The translations under genes were made by a program, and so were the position numbers. Below are positions 39,534 through 49,411 of a stretch of DNA of 64,000 nucleotides, one piece after another. The notes below the pieces were generated by a model, which made no database searches, was not told the DNA's origin, and worked only from the letters and a program-made list of their open reading frames with translations. Within the stretch, counting starts at the first letter, position 1, and the number at the start of each line of letters is the position of its first letter. This DNA comes from Turbatrix aceti (lineage: Eukaryota; Nematoda; Chromadorea; Rhabditida; Panagrolaimidae): NCBI GenBank assembly GCA_963969345.1, contig OZ017767.1:682001-746000 (forward strand), in the 5' to 3' direction.

Positions 39534-39686
39534 GCTGAAGTTCACGATCCACTGTTGTCTGATTCCTTTTTTGTTTATCTTTTTGCGAAGCAATAAATAC
39601 CCCTTGACTTTCCGTCATATTTTTGCATTCGCACTGCTTCTGTTTTTTACGCCTCAACTCAACCCCGATCAACTCCAATTTCAGTC

Positions 39687-39985
39687 ATGGTGTCTTTCAA
39701 GTCCCTTCTTACCTTCATCACCCTTGCCTTCTTCCTCATCGGAGCCTCGATGGTTGCTGCCGCTCCGAAGGCCGCTTGCAATGAGCCAATTACCGTTGGT
39801 TTGTGTAAAGCACTCATTCCTCGTTACGCTTATGACTCCGACAAGAAGGCTTGTACTAGCTTCAAGTGAGTTTACAACTTTTTAAAGCAATTTTTGATTT
39901 TTCAATTTTCAGCTACGGAGGATGCGGAGGTAACGGCAACAACTTCGAGACCGCCGAAGCCTGCAAAGCTGCCTGCGAAGCCTAA
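39687..39985 (+). CDS. secreted Kunitz/BPTI serine protease inhibitor
   Basis: Two exons, 39687-39865 and 39913-39985 (83 residues, 47-nt intron, phase consistent). A signal peptide ([26 protein letters not shown]) leads one complete Kunitz domain with all six cysteines: [17 protein letters not shown], then [17 protein letters not shown] and ACKAAC. The P1 residue right after the second cysteine is Lys (CKA), as in BPTI, predicting inhibition of trypsin-like proteases. The Kunitz signature FNYGGC is created across the splice junction. AATAAA at 40008-40013 is a clear polyadenylation signal 23 nt after the stop. The protein is acidic to neutral, and the single domain fits the whole mature chain. 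Confidence 0.93.
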
Positions 39986-40627
39986 TTGGCGCAAACCCGT
40001 GAAACAAAATAAAAGTCATAATAATATTTTGTACATTTAAAAAAATGCGTGCTGTTTGGTGAAAATAAATCGTAACAACGAACTTTGGTTGTTTAGCACA
40101 AGGGAGTGTTTTTAGTACTATAATAATACTTTCACTCACGTCAAGTATTGATTTAACGCAAAACACATCAAATACACGCGTGTGGCGCAAAAGTCTTTGT
40201 GCAGCCCCTCCCGGTGCTCACGGTTGTATCCTTCTGCGTGTGCAAAAACTAAATATGTTGCCTAGGAACAAGGTTGGGGGAGACGTGGCCGACCTGTTTA
40301 TTTGCACACCACCGCGGAAGAGAAGAGACGAGAAGGGAGAGTGAACCCCAGAGATTGATTACTCGCTGAAAAATATTTAGTACATTGCCTGCGGTTGTTC
40401 ATAAAAAACCCCGCTAAATCCGTATTGTTGTTGCCAATTTAGTTTTGTCCTCATTTTTTTACTCGTCGGATTTTCGTTGTTCTACCGAGTTTTTTTTTCA
40501 AGCATGAGTATACCGTCAAACTTGACAAACGATTACTACACACTTCCACCGTCGTCTTCGACAACGTTTTCATCAGTTTCCCCGGCACGCAGAAATAGCA
40601 CTTCGCTGCCTTCTGTATCCAGGCAAA
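39986..40627. other. upstream region of the nuclear receptor
   Basis: Kunitz 3' UTR followed by intergenic DNA. A frame starting at 40504 (MSIPSNLTNDYYTLPPSSS) is out of phase with the receptor; TATCCAG at 40615-40621 just before the receptor ATG may be a splice acceptor, so a 5' exon is possible. Confidence 0.4.
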
Positions 40628-42169
40628 ATGGCAGCATTGCCTTTGCCTCCGATCGCTTCCAGCAAGCCCACAGGCGGCACCGAATCCTGTTTGGTCTGTG
40701 GTGCCCCGACCAAGGGTATGCACTTTCAGCTGACTACCTGCCGGGCGTGTGCTGCTTTTTTCCGTCGTTCCGTCAAGGCAAAAAAGGTCTACCGCTGTCG
40801 CCGCAACAACCAGGCGTGTGATCTTTCGAAAGCAGGTGAGACAGTAGCGAGCTACATTCAAAAATTGTTATGGCCTTGAAGAAAACTTTTTTAATTGACT
40901 CCCGCATAATTCCTGATTTTATAAAATAATTCAGGGGTTGAGTTTCAAATATCAAGTATTTGCAATTCTTTTTTTTCAGTTAACGGAAAACCCCTCTGCC
41001 GGTTCTGTCGACTTCGAAAATGCTACAGCATTGGGATGCGTGTGGAAAATGGATCCACAGATGACGAGCCTCAGGTTTCGGAAACCCTCGACGCCGATGC
41101 ATCTCCGCCCAAGGAGGTAGCTTCTTCTTCTTCTTCGTCATCTCCCAGCGAAACAAAATTCAAAATTCCAAGCATAGTCGATAGCTTCAGACTGAAGTCC
41201 GATATTGACAGAATAATTGAGGATATCAAGTTTGTCCTGCGTCAGAGTAGGCAAACCTATGGCTACGGTGAAGGGCCTCTGGTTCAGATTCAGCAGAGCT
41301 ACAGAAGGCTTCGAGAAAAAACAGTCCCGCCCTATCCCTTGAAGCCGTGTGACTCGTACGACAAAGTCATGTATTACGAATTTCTGGAACGTTACGCAGT
41401 TCTTTCAGCTGAATTCATGATGTCGTGTGACGCTTTTGCGAGACTTCCATTTCAAGACAAGTACCGACTCTTCAAGCAAGCCTGGCCGCTGATGCACCAA
41501 ATTGAAAGGATTTACTCAGCTTTCTCTCTTTACGGGTTTGACAACGACAAGGACATGATACTCATTACTGATACCGTAGTTGTCGATGTGAACAACTCAG
41601 GTGTTTACTTTACGCATATGGATCCTAAGAAATTTCAAGAACTTATGAAATTTTGTTTTCCGTTGAGACAGGAATGGAAGGAAAATATTATCGACCCAAT
41701 TCGGGCCATGCGGATGACAGAGGTTGAATTGTGCTACATTTTGGGCTTGATTATGTTCGGTGCCGAGAGTAAGTTTTTTAGCATTGTGATTTTTTTTGCA
41801 ACTAGGGGTCATGAAAAAAGTAAATTTTTTTACATCAACAAAAGCTTATTGCAAAAAATCTTTTCAAAACCAATCTGACGCGTTTTAGAAATTAACAATC
41901 ACCTGGAACGAGAAACCAAAAGGATATCGGAAGAAATGACAGATGTCATGTCTTCGGCGCTTCATGACTACTACGTCGACGATATGGATCTGCCAAATTA
42001 CGCCGGACGACATGCCAAGCTGCTAAGATTACTGTCTAGTGCCCAGCAACACGCTCACTCTGTTCGGGACCGAATGCTCATGGCAAAGGTTGGCAAAGGA
42101 ATGACATCTTTGTTTGCGATTTGTATGAATCTGAATTGTTTGACTGAATCATATTTACTATGTTTATAA
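40628..42169 (+). CDS. nuclear hormone receptor, nematode supplementary type
   Basis: Ligand-regulated transcription factor. Exons 40628-40835, 40980-41768 and 41889-42169 (425 residues, phases consistent). The DNA-binding domain (about residues 20-90) has both C4 zinc fingers: CLVCGAPTKGMHFQLTTCRAC and CDLSKAGVNGKPLCRFCRLRKC, the second formed over intron 1. The P-box CRACAAFFRR is the one used by the expanded nematode supplementary nuclear receptors and differs from the CEGCKGFFRR class. A Ser/Pro-rich hinge and a ligand-binding domain follow (YEFLERYAVLSAEFMMSCDAF, FRLFKQAWPLM-like, FCFPLRQEW, ELCYILGLIMF). The last helices look short, and the end (LFAICMNLNCLTESYLLCL) may be an intron read-through, so the 3' end is uncertain. 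Confidence 0.88.
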
Positions 42170-42244
42170 AGCATTCCAAAAATTTCAAAGTATCTTGGCC
42201 ATCAACGGCACAATCATCTTTTGGTTTCTGTATTTCACATTGCC

Positions 42245-42396
42245 ATGTTGGACAGAGATGTCAAATCAGCTCATTTTCAGCTCAAATCAGTTCAAATTAC
42301 AGGTAGTCTAGATCGGATTTTTATAGTTCAGCTCAGCTTAGATTTATCTAGATCAGATATTTGAAAATGATCGGATTTGACATCTCTGATCTTGGG
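42245..42396. mobile_element. hAT-like MITE (136 bp with 8-bp flanking duplication)
   Basis: 42253-42388 is bounded by 15-bp perfect terminal inverted repeats (CAGAGATGTCAAATC and its reverse complement). Internal symmetry continues (CTCATTTTCA against TGAAAATGATC). The CAGAG start is typical of hAT elements. The flanking 8 bp, ATGTTGGA (42245-42252) and ATCTTGGG (42389-42396), agree at 6 of 8 positions, which fits an old hAT target-site duplication. No coding capacity, so it is non-autonomous. It lies in the 3' flank of the nuclear receptor. Confidence 0.7.
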
Positions 42397-42516
42397 TCTA
42401 CTCTAATCAAACATAATCCGATAGTTTGTAGTTTACTTTTTTTCATATCAGTTTCATATCATTTCATTTTTTAGCATAGAAATTAGAGAGGTAATAAATA
42501 GTTAAATCAGTTTATG

Positions 42517-44598
42517 TCAGTTTAATCCCGTCAGAAATGTACACATTAAGGTAACCAAAGAAAGCGAAGTCATCCATAAACGCCGTAGGTCACACGCGCC
42601 TTGGTTGCCTGCAACAAGATCTACTCCACTCGGTGGTTCTGATGTTCCAGTTACGATTAACTTGTAGATTTCATCCAGAAACACAGCTAAAATATTAGTA
42701 AATTAGAGCACTTATGGAAAATATGGAACCTACTAAAATCCAGTTCTTGTGCAAAATACTGCTCGTCCTGCATCGTTGAAAAATAGTACTCAATCTGCAG
42801 CATGTAGCCCTTGCGCTTGACGCCGACGAAATGGATTTCCTCACCGGTGATAAGATAGACAGCTGAGTGGTACTTTTTTGCAGATTCGGGGTGCACGTTG
42901 CAGTACATCATGGTAGAGGGACCACAGGAAGGGCAGGGGAAGATGGGACTGGACACGTCGTTGTCGAGACTGACGAGTTCCGCCTCTTTTCCTTCCGTGT
43001 AGGCCAGCAACCAGCGAACCGTGCTATTTCCATAGATACAATTCACCGCGGTCTTCGAACGGGTTTTAACGTGGACGTACGCGTTAATGGCGGAGGTATT
43101 TTCGAGTCGAATCGTATAATTCTGGGTAGCATAGTGATAGGTGATTTCGATGATACAATATTTTAAGTCGGCGTTATTCTGAAGGAAGTACACTAAATCA
43201 GAACCATTGAAGTTGTATTTCAAATGGCAACGTACCTTCTAAGGAAATTGACTTTTCATCGTGTTGAAGAATTTTTGGTGCCGCTGTCACTGTGACTTTG
43301 GCGTCTTCAAATCCGCACCTATCCATATATTTAACAGGATCGAAAATCAAATAATAACGTTTGTTGTAAACAAAGCGAATGGTGAAATCTCGCTGCTGGC
43401 CGGCATATTTGTAGTACAGGAAAAGGGGAGAGTACGAATTTTCATGTTTACCAAGGAAAAAAAATGGCACCTCAGTGTCTGAAATAGAAAGATATGCACA
43501 TACTTCTTATGAGTATATCTGTTTAGAAACCTACAGTAGTTTTCTATTTGCGGTCGTAGCAGTTGCTTTCCGCCGGAAGAAAACAGCTTTCCATTTCTGA
43601 TTATGACACCAGAGAAATCAGTCGCAGGATGCGGCGTATCAGTAGCGTAGTATGAAAATAGAACTGTAATCACTTTTATAAAAATGTTAGTTTTTGATAA
43701 ATATTTCTAACTTACACGATTCAGAAATATTTTTAAACATGTTATATCCAAAAACTGTTGTCTGAATAGACGAATTGATTGGATGTAAGATAAATGTCAA
43801 ATTTCCAACCGAGCATATTCGTTCATCTGGATGCTGTGGATTAATGCGAACTTCTGTATTTTGACCATTAATTGTTTTTTTGTAAATATTTGGATCGCAT
43901 GTTTTGTCGTACTAAAATAATTTTATCATTCTAAAAAATTGAATTTGAAAAAAAAAACTTACGGCGGATACTTTAGCGGTGTTAGTTGCAAAGTTGTAAT
44001 AAACATAGCGTGTTATGTTCACATCACCGGTGCATGATAGGTAAGCAGCTCCATACGAATTAATCATGTTGTCGGTAAGATCCCTGTATGTGCCGTATGA
44101 TGTTTGCGTGTGATTAATATTCGTATTTGTATTCACGTTTGTGTAGTTTCCTGGACTTGTTTCAAAATAGTCTTGCGAAACCATTTGGTCTGAAGCATTT
44201 TTATAGCTCGCTGGTAAAAAAACGGTAAAACTCACAACGGGACACACTTTCATTTTGAGTAGCAATAGTCATAACATTCAATATCTTGCCTTCATCAATG
44301 AAAAAGCCATAAATGATGGCACTTGTTGTATTCTTACCAGCAACACTGGCATCTATGTTAGACTTCTTAGTTAAACACCAGTGTTTGGGACCTTGCAGAT
44401 CTACGACGCGATCGTACACGTAAACAGTGCAATCGTCTAGAAGATCGGCTTGGAACACCTCTGTAAAAAATATATTTAGCAAATGCTCGAAAAAGAACAA
44501 ATCAGGAACTCACTTCCATACATGTCCATGAAAAGGGGGTGGACGACATACGGCGCTCCGATGACGAGGACTATAATGGCCTGAATGAAGCCGCGCAT
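42517..44598 (-). CDS. secreted, GPI-anchor-type protein of an unrecognised nematode family (member B)
   Basis: Same eight-exon layout as members A and C, on the minus strand: 44598-44514, 44460-44236, 44189-43963, 43911-43717, 43663-43535, 43478-43236, 43192-42734, 42686-42517. Signal peptide MRGFIQAIIVLVIGAPYVV. It has ADLLDDCTVYVYDRVVDLQG, PQHPDERICSVGN, TEVPFFFLG and the 459-nt exon 7 with VKTRSKTAVNCIYGN, SSPIFPCPSCGPSTMMYC, VGVKRKGYML. The C-terminus is more diverged (TGTSEPPSGVDLV, then LWMTSLSLVTLMCTFL), so its GPI signal is weaker. By my base count the exon 4 reading comes out one base short near 43731-43736 (a T run). A one-base frameshift there cannot be excluded, but every splice site is kept. 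Function unknown. Confidence 0.78.
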
Positions 44599-44656
44599 TA
44601 TCAGATTATCAGTGATCCGACGGCTGTTGGTGTTTGTTTTTGAAGCGAATCTTGTT

Positions 44657-44745
44657 ATGCTAATTACTCTGCTGATTTCAGTTCTTATCACCAATGTTTT
44701 TTTGTGACAAGAACTAAACTGAAATCAGCATAGTAAATAATTTGC
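44657..44745. repeat. inverted repeat between member B and the broken fragment
   Basis: GCTGATTTCAGTTCTTATCAC (left arm, 44671-44691) is mirrored at 44704-44729 as GTGACAAGAACTAAACTGAAATCAGC with a small indel. Weaker symmetry extends outward (ATGCTAATTA against TAATTTGCAT). It sits at the centre of a head-to-head pair of homologous genes and probably is the junction of an inverted duplication. Confidence 0.7.
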
Positions 44746-44829
44746 ATATCAAAACGCATAGTAAAAATAGAGACAGTCATTGATTCATTTATAGGCTGCG
44801 AGGCCTCGCTCCAACTTTGCTTTTGATTA

Positions 44830-45060
44830 TGCTCTTTGTCATCGGAACGCCGTCCATCGTCTGCGCTCTTCATGAGCATGAACAGGAGTGAGTTTCCGAT
44901 TTGTTCTTTTCCGAGTTTTTTCCAAATACTGTATTTCTTACAGAGGTGTTCCAAGCCGAGCTTCTGGACGATTGCACAGTTTACGTGTACGATCGAGTCG
45001 TGGATCTGCACAGTCCCAAAGATTAATGTTGGAGAAGGAAGTCTAACATTCTGCTGGTTA
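44830..45060 (+). pseudogene. 5' fragment of an A/B/C family member
   Basis: 44850-44890 matches exon 1 (GCTCTTCATGAGCATGAACAGGA|GTGAGT against the ATGTACGGA|GTGAGT of the intact copies). 44941-45050 matches exon 2 (AGGTGTTCCAAGCCGAGCTTCTGGACGATTGCACAGTTTACGTGTACGATCG..GTGGATCTGCA), with the splice acceptor preserved. After AAAGATTAATGTTGGAGAAGGAAGTCTAACATT similarity stops. Indels disrupt the exon 1 frame and no start codon in phase remains. Exons 3-8 are absent. Confidence 0.75.
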
Positions 45061-45910
45061 TGATGACGGTACGATGTTTGCAGTCGTACCAATAAATCTT
45101 ATGAACTCACTTTGTATGCCTATGTATGTATGTCTATGTTCTTGGCGGTATATAAATGAAATGAAATCTTATGAACATGGACTCAAATTTCACAGCCGTA
45201 CATAAAAAATAAAAAATTCCCATAAAATTAAAAGGGGTCTTTAAACTAGAGTTACTTTTTACACTCAATCGAATAAGCTTACTGTCGTTGTCGTGGCTAT
45301 CTCCGTTTTAGCACCACCCTCTATTTTTATGGGTGGGCCTATCCTTTCTGTGCGCACGGCAGTGTATCAGAGGGCAAGGCACGCCCGATGTCTAAAAACA
45401 CGGGGGGGCGGAGTGCCTAATTTGTACTCCAGGCTTTGACAATTATAAAGTGGCATAGTTTTTAGAATTGCAAAGTAGAGCCTTATAAACTGTCAGACCA
45501 GGTATTTTGATGAGGCCATTTTTTTTAGGTGGCAGTTCAGAAATAATTTATTCTGGCTCTTCTGTCTTTCTCAAATGATTATGTTTGCTGCCTAAAAAAG
45601 AAGAGCTAAGGTGGAGGGACGCAGAAAAAAGGACCCAAGTTGGGTTCTCAACGGGCCGGTCCGGTCAAAGTGATGCCGGTGTTTTTCTCTTCCCGAGACA
45701 GGCCGATTAGTTTTTATTGCCCGGCCCAAGCCAATTTGGGAAGGAAGCCATGCAGATAACAAATCTGCGGGTGGTCGAGTTGGTTAAAAGCTAAAATAGC
45801 TAATAATTGATAAACCAACCAAACATTTGTCTTTTTTCTCAAATATTTTTCCAATACAAAAAAAACTGAAAAAAATGTAACAAAAAGACAAAAATTTGCA
45901 TGTTGTCGCA
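45061..45910. other. spacer between the fragment and member C
   Basis: No gene seen. GGTATATAAATGAAATGAAATC at 45142-45163, right after the end of family similarity, resembles an A-rich tail of a non-LTR element, but no such element is visible. Confidence 0.35.
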
Positions 45911-45988
45911 CTGTAATTAACATACAAGATATCATTTTGTATCGACCAAAGGAAAGCTGCAGTCAGTCATTGATTTACTGATTGGAAG
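45911..45988 (+). promoter_or_regulatory. upstream block shared with member A
   Basis: Matches the segment upstream of member A (12689-12767) almost base for base, directly up to the start codon. It probably contains the core promoter and 5' UTR. Member B does not share it clearly. Confidence 0.6.
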
Positions 45989-48057
45989 ATGCGTCCACCA
46001 CCTTTTCTTGCGATTATTATACTACTTGCCAGCCGATCTGTCGTCCATGCGCTTTTCATGAACATGTACGGAAGTGGGTTTCTGATTTGCTTTTTTTCTG
46101 ATTTCTTGTTTTTTCAATTTTCAGTCGCGTTCCAAGGCGAGCTTCTGGACGATTGCACTGTTTACGTGTACGATCGGGTCGTGGATCTGCAAGGTTCCAA
46201 AGATTGGTGTTATAGAAAGAAGTCTAACATTGCATATTCATTATCCAGCAATATTCCATCAGAAATACAAGCACTTATTTACGGATTTTATGTTGATGAT
46301 GAAAATATAGTTAATATGTTGTACTACACGGGCTTAGATGAACATCCTGGTCATGGTGACTTTTATTTCGTTTTACCGGCAATCAATAAAAATAAGTTTC
46401 AGTAACTTTCATTTCGCAAGACTACTTTGAAGCAGAACCCGGAGAATACTGTAATGTTAGTACAACGCCGAATGTTCCTCACACAAAAACATCAAACGGA
46501 ACATTCAAATTCTATCAAGCCGACCCCGGCATAATTCCTGTCGTTAGTTATCAATCATGCGTCGATGATGGTGTGAACATTACCCGCAATGTTATGTACA
46601 ACTTTACACAACAAACCGCTGTAGTAACTGCCGTGCGTTTTTTTCTATTGTTATTTTGTCGAGAAACCAAATTATAGAAGGATGATGCTTTCTGTGATCC
46701 TTATGTGTACCAAAACAATGTCATTGACACAATACGTGCCGAAGTTCGCATTGATCCAGATCATCCAGATGAACGATACTGCATTGTTGGAAATGTGACA
46801 TTCACCTTGCATCCTATACAACAGTCTCTTCAGACAGTAGTGTACGGATACGCCATGTTTCAAAATCTTTCTGAATGGTGTAAGTTTACACATTGATGGA
46901 AAACGAACATTTTTATGAAAACGATTTCAGTTCCATCTCTTGCGGTTGAAATTCATCATCCTAAGACTCCAGTTGCTGGTGTTATCATTAGAAACGGAAC
47001 GCTGATTACTCCCGAGGGAAACAAACTGAACCGACCACCGATGGAAAATCATTGTATGATCTTAAATCGAAATATTTAATCATGAACACTGTGACTCTTT
47101 TAGACACTGAGGTGCCATTCTTCTTTGTGAACAACGAGGGGAGTTCGTACTCTCCACTTTTTCTCTACTACAAATATTCTGGTCAGCTGCGAGATTTCAC
47201 CGTTCGCTACATTTACAATAACGAGCTCTATGAGATTTTCAATCCGGTCAAATTCACGGATGGTTGCGGATTTGAAAACGACGATGTCACAGTGGCGGCG
47301 GCACCCAGAGTTCTTCAACAGGATGAAAACTCAATTTCCATAGAAGGTACGTTGCCATCTGAATTTCGAATTTCACCTTCTCTTTTTTAGTGGACTTTCT
47401 CCTAAATAATGACAACTTTAACTATTGCATCTTTAAAATCACCTACGAGTATGCAACAAAAAAGTACCAAATTCTGCCTCCGGCTACTTTCCCTGTCAAC
47501 GCGTACGTTCACGTTGAAACCCGTTCGAAGACCGCGGTGAATTGCAACTATGGTAATCGCACGGTTCACTGGTTGCTGGCCTACACGGATGGAAAAGATG
47601 CGGAACTCGTCAGTCTCGACAACGACGTGTCCAGTCCCATTTTCCCCTGCCCTCTCTGTGGTCCCTCTACCATGATGTACTGCGACATGTACCCCGAATC
47701 TGCAAAGAAGTACTACTCAGCTGTCTATCTTATCACCGGTAAGGAAATCCGTTTCATCGGCGTCAAGCGCAAGGGCTACATGATGCAGATGGACTACTAC
47801 ACCACAACAATGACAAACGAACAGTATTTTGCACAGCCAATGAGTCTCAGTATGTTGTTTGTTTCTCAAAATTGCTTCAGAGTACAATTTTAGCCTTGTC
47901 TTTGGATGCCATCCGCCAGAGACTTCAGAGTGCAACTGAAGAACCACCGGTTGAAGTGGACCCAGTTGCAGGCAGCAACGGTGCGGGTGGCCTGCGCTTC
48001 TTGTGGATGACTTTGCTTCCTTTCGTCATCCTAACATTTTTGACCGAACTAAACTGA
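45989..48057 (+). CDS. secreted, GPI-anchor-type protein of an unrecognised nematode family (member C)
   Basis: Eight exons: 45989-46073, 46125-46355, 46403-46632, 46678-46879, 46931-47053, 47104-47346, 47391-47849, 47894-48057 (578 residues, all phases consistent). It is very close to member A: signal peptide MRPPPFLAIIILLASRSVV, GELLDDCTVYVYDRVVD, the AEVRIDPDHPDERYCIVGN and TFTLHPIQQSLQTVVYG segments, DTEVPFFFVN, then exon 7 with ATFPVNAYVHVETRSKTAV, FPCPLCGPSTMMYC and RFIGVKRKGYMMQMDYYTTT. The tail has AGSNGAGG and a hydrophobic FLWMTLLPFVILTFL, a GPI-type signal. Intron 1 is open in frame (51 nt), so an unspliced form would also be translatable. Exons 3 and 4 differ most among members, exon 7 least. 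Confidence 0.87.
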
Positions 48058-48961
48058 CGAACATAAACGTAAGAATAAATTAAATAGAAATTTACTGATT
48101 GGGTTGGAGTAGACGCTGAATGACAATTTGAACTACGCATGAGGGGCATCAAACTTCTTTGCGCTGATGTGAGACTCTGAATGCCTAATGTTGGATCGCA
48201 GTTCATCAGCGTTGTAGCGCCCAAAGATTGCGTCTTATGCGATCTGTCCTCGCTACTCGATTGTCCCGCCCCCGCGACTGACCAAGTCGCTGCGGTAGGC
48301 AATCTCGTCAGTCCTTGGTCTCCCAACATCCTGTGTGCCCGCTCCCTATTATTTGTCCCTTAGCACGTGAGTCCCAATAAATGTATGTTTTACAAGACGG
48401 AGTATCAGTAAAACTGGGGAAAGGTATCTTGTAGCACCTTGCGGAACTATGTCACACGCTACGCTACAACGTTATCAGTCGAGTGCATTCCAACAAAAAC
48501 GAATTTTTATCCATGTTTTCAAAACGGGTTCAGTTGTATTACATATAACCTACAACGGGTAAATTTGACTTTTTGTACCGCTCGTACCGCTCCCGCTCAG
48601 GAGCGGTCAAAAACCCTGCGAAATACTGAAAAAAACAAATTTATTACATAAAGACACGTGCACGCACCACGCATACAATAATATTACCCAAGAAAAATAC
48701 AATATTTTTTCAAGAATATAATACAGTATAATGGCACACTTGAATAAAAAAGGAATGCAAGAGTGCGGATTAAAATTGTTTCAACATAAAAAATCTGAAA
48801 CTATTTTTTTGTTTGCAGATTTTTTAAAAACCAAAGCAGTGCATCGGACGATGTTATCGGACGAATGTGTCACACAATGAATGGATCACTGTGTTTTTGA
48901 AATTGTTGTGGAAGCGTTGGAATGGACGGTGTCGTTGCCGATTTTTGCCTTAGGGGAATTC
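48058..48961. other. 3' flank and intergenic region
   Basis: Sequence at 48100-48340 is more GC-rich and has a + frame without a recognised domain; it could be a transposon remnant. No gene called. Confidence 0.35.
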
Positions 48962-49411
48962 TTACCGGTATGCGTAAAATTTTGTCAAATTCTTCCTAAA
49001 ACATATTTCTTTCAGTTTTAAAATCCAATTTTTAGAAAGTAAACAAACCAAGTTTTCCATGATATCCATCTTGATTGGCGGAAGCGAGTACTTAGGATGC
49101 AGGTAGTCATTTTGAGTCTTTGATCTACCTATAATAATAGTCGAATGACTATTACAGACCACTTCGCCCGCAGGCGGGGTTGCAGATAGCTTTTTGTGTA
49201 GCTCATCCAGCGACTGACTCGTCGATGCCAGCGATGCTATGCTCTCGAGCTCTGTGAACTTTGTATTACGACGTGGAGACTTGATCGTTGCAAGAGGAAA
49301 TTTTTTCTGTGAATAAAACATAGTCGACGATAACGAACACCATCTGGCGAAAAAGATAATTAAAAAAATAGTGTAGATTAAAAGAATGCAGATTGTAACA
49401 ATGAAAAACAT
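48962..49411 (-). CDS. small single-pass membrane protein, unknown
   Basis: An open frame of 149 codons with an ATG and an N-terminal hydrophobic helix (MFFIVTICILLIYTIFLIIFFARW, residues 1-24). A hydrophilic Ser/Lys-rich part (SPRRNTKFTELESIASLASTSQSLDELHKKL) and PKYSLPPIKMDIMENL follow. The coding look fades after MENL, where GTTTGT at about 49049 could be a donor to an acceptor at about 49000 (TTTTAG|GAAGAATTTGAC). The C-terminal third of the open frame is therefore doubtful, and the gene may continue leftward beyond 48962. No family recognised. Confidence 0.45.
   Translation of the reverse strand: MFFIVTICILLIYTIFLIIFFARWCSLSSTMFYSQKKFPLATIKSPRRNTKFTELESIASLASTSQSLDELHKKLSATPPAGEVVCNSHSTIIIGRSKTQNDYLHPKYSLPPIKMDIMENLVCLLSKNWILKLKEICFRKNLTKFYAYR

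Noticed and set aside
48100..48363. Transposon-derived coding fragment downstream of member C
   Set aside because: Base composition shifts here and a 60-codon frame exists, but no reverse transcriptase, transposase or terminal repeat motif can be recognised.
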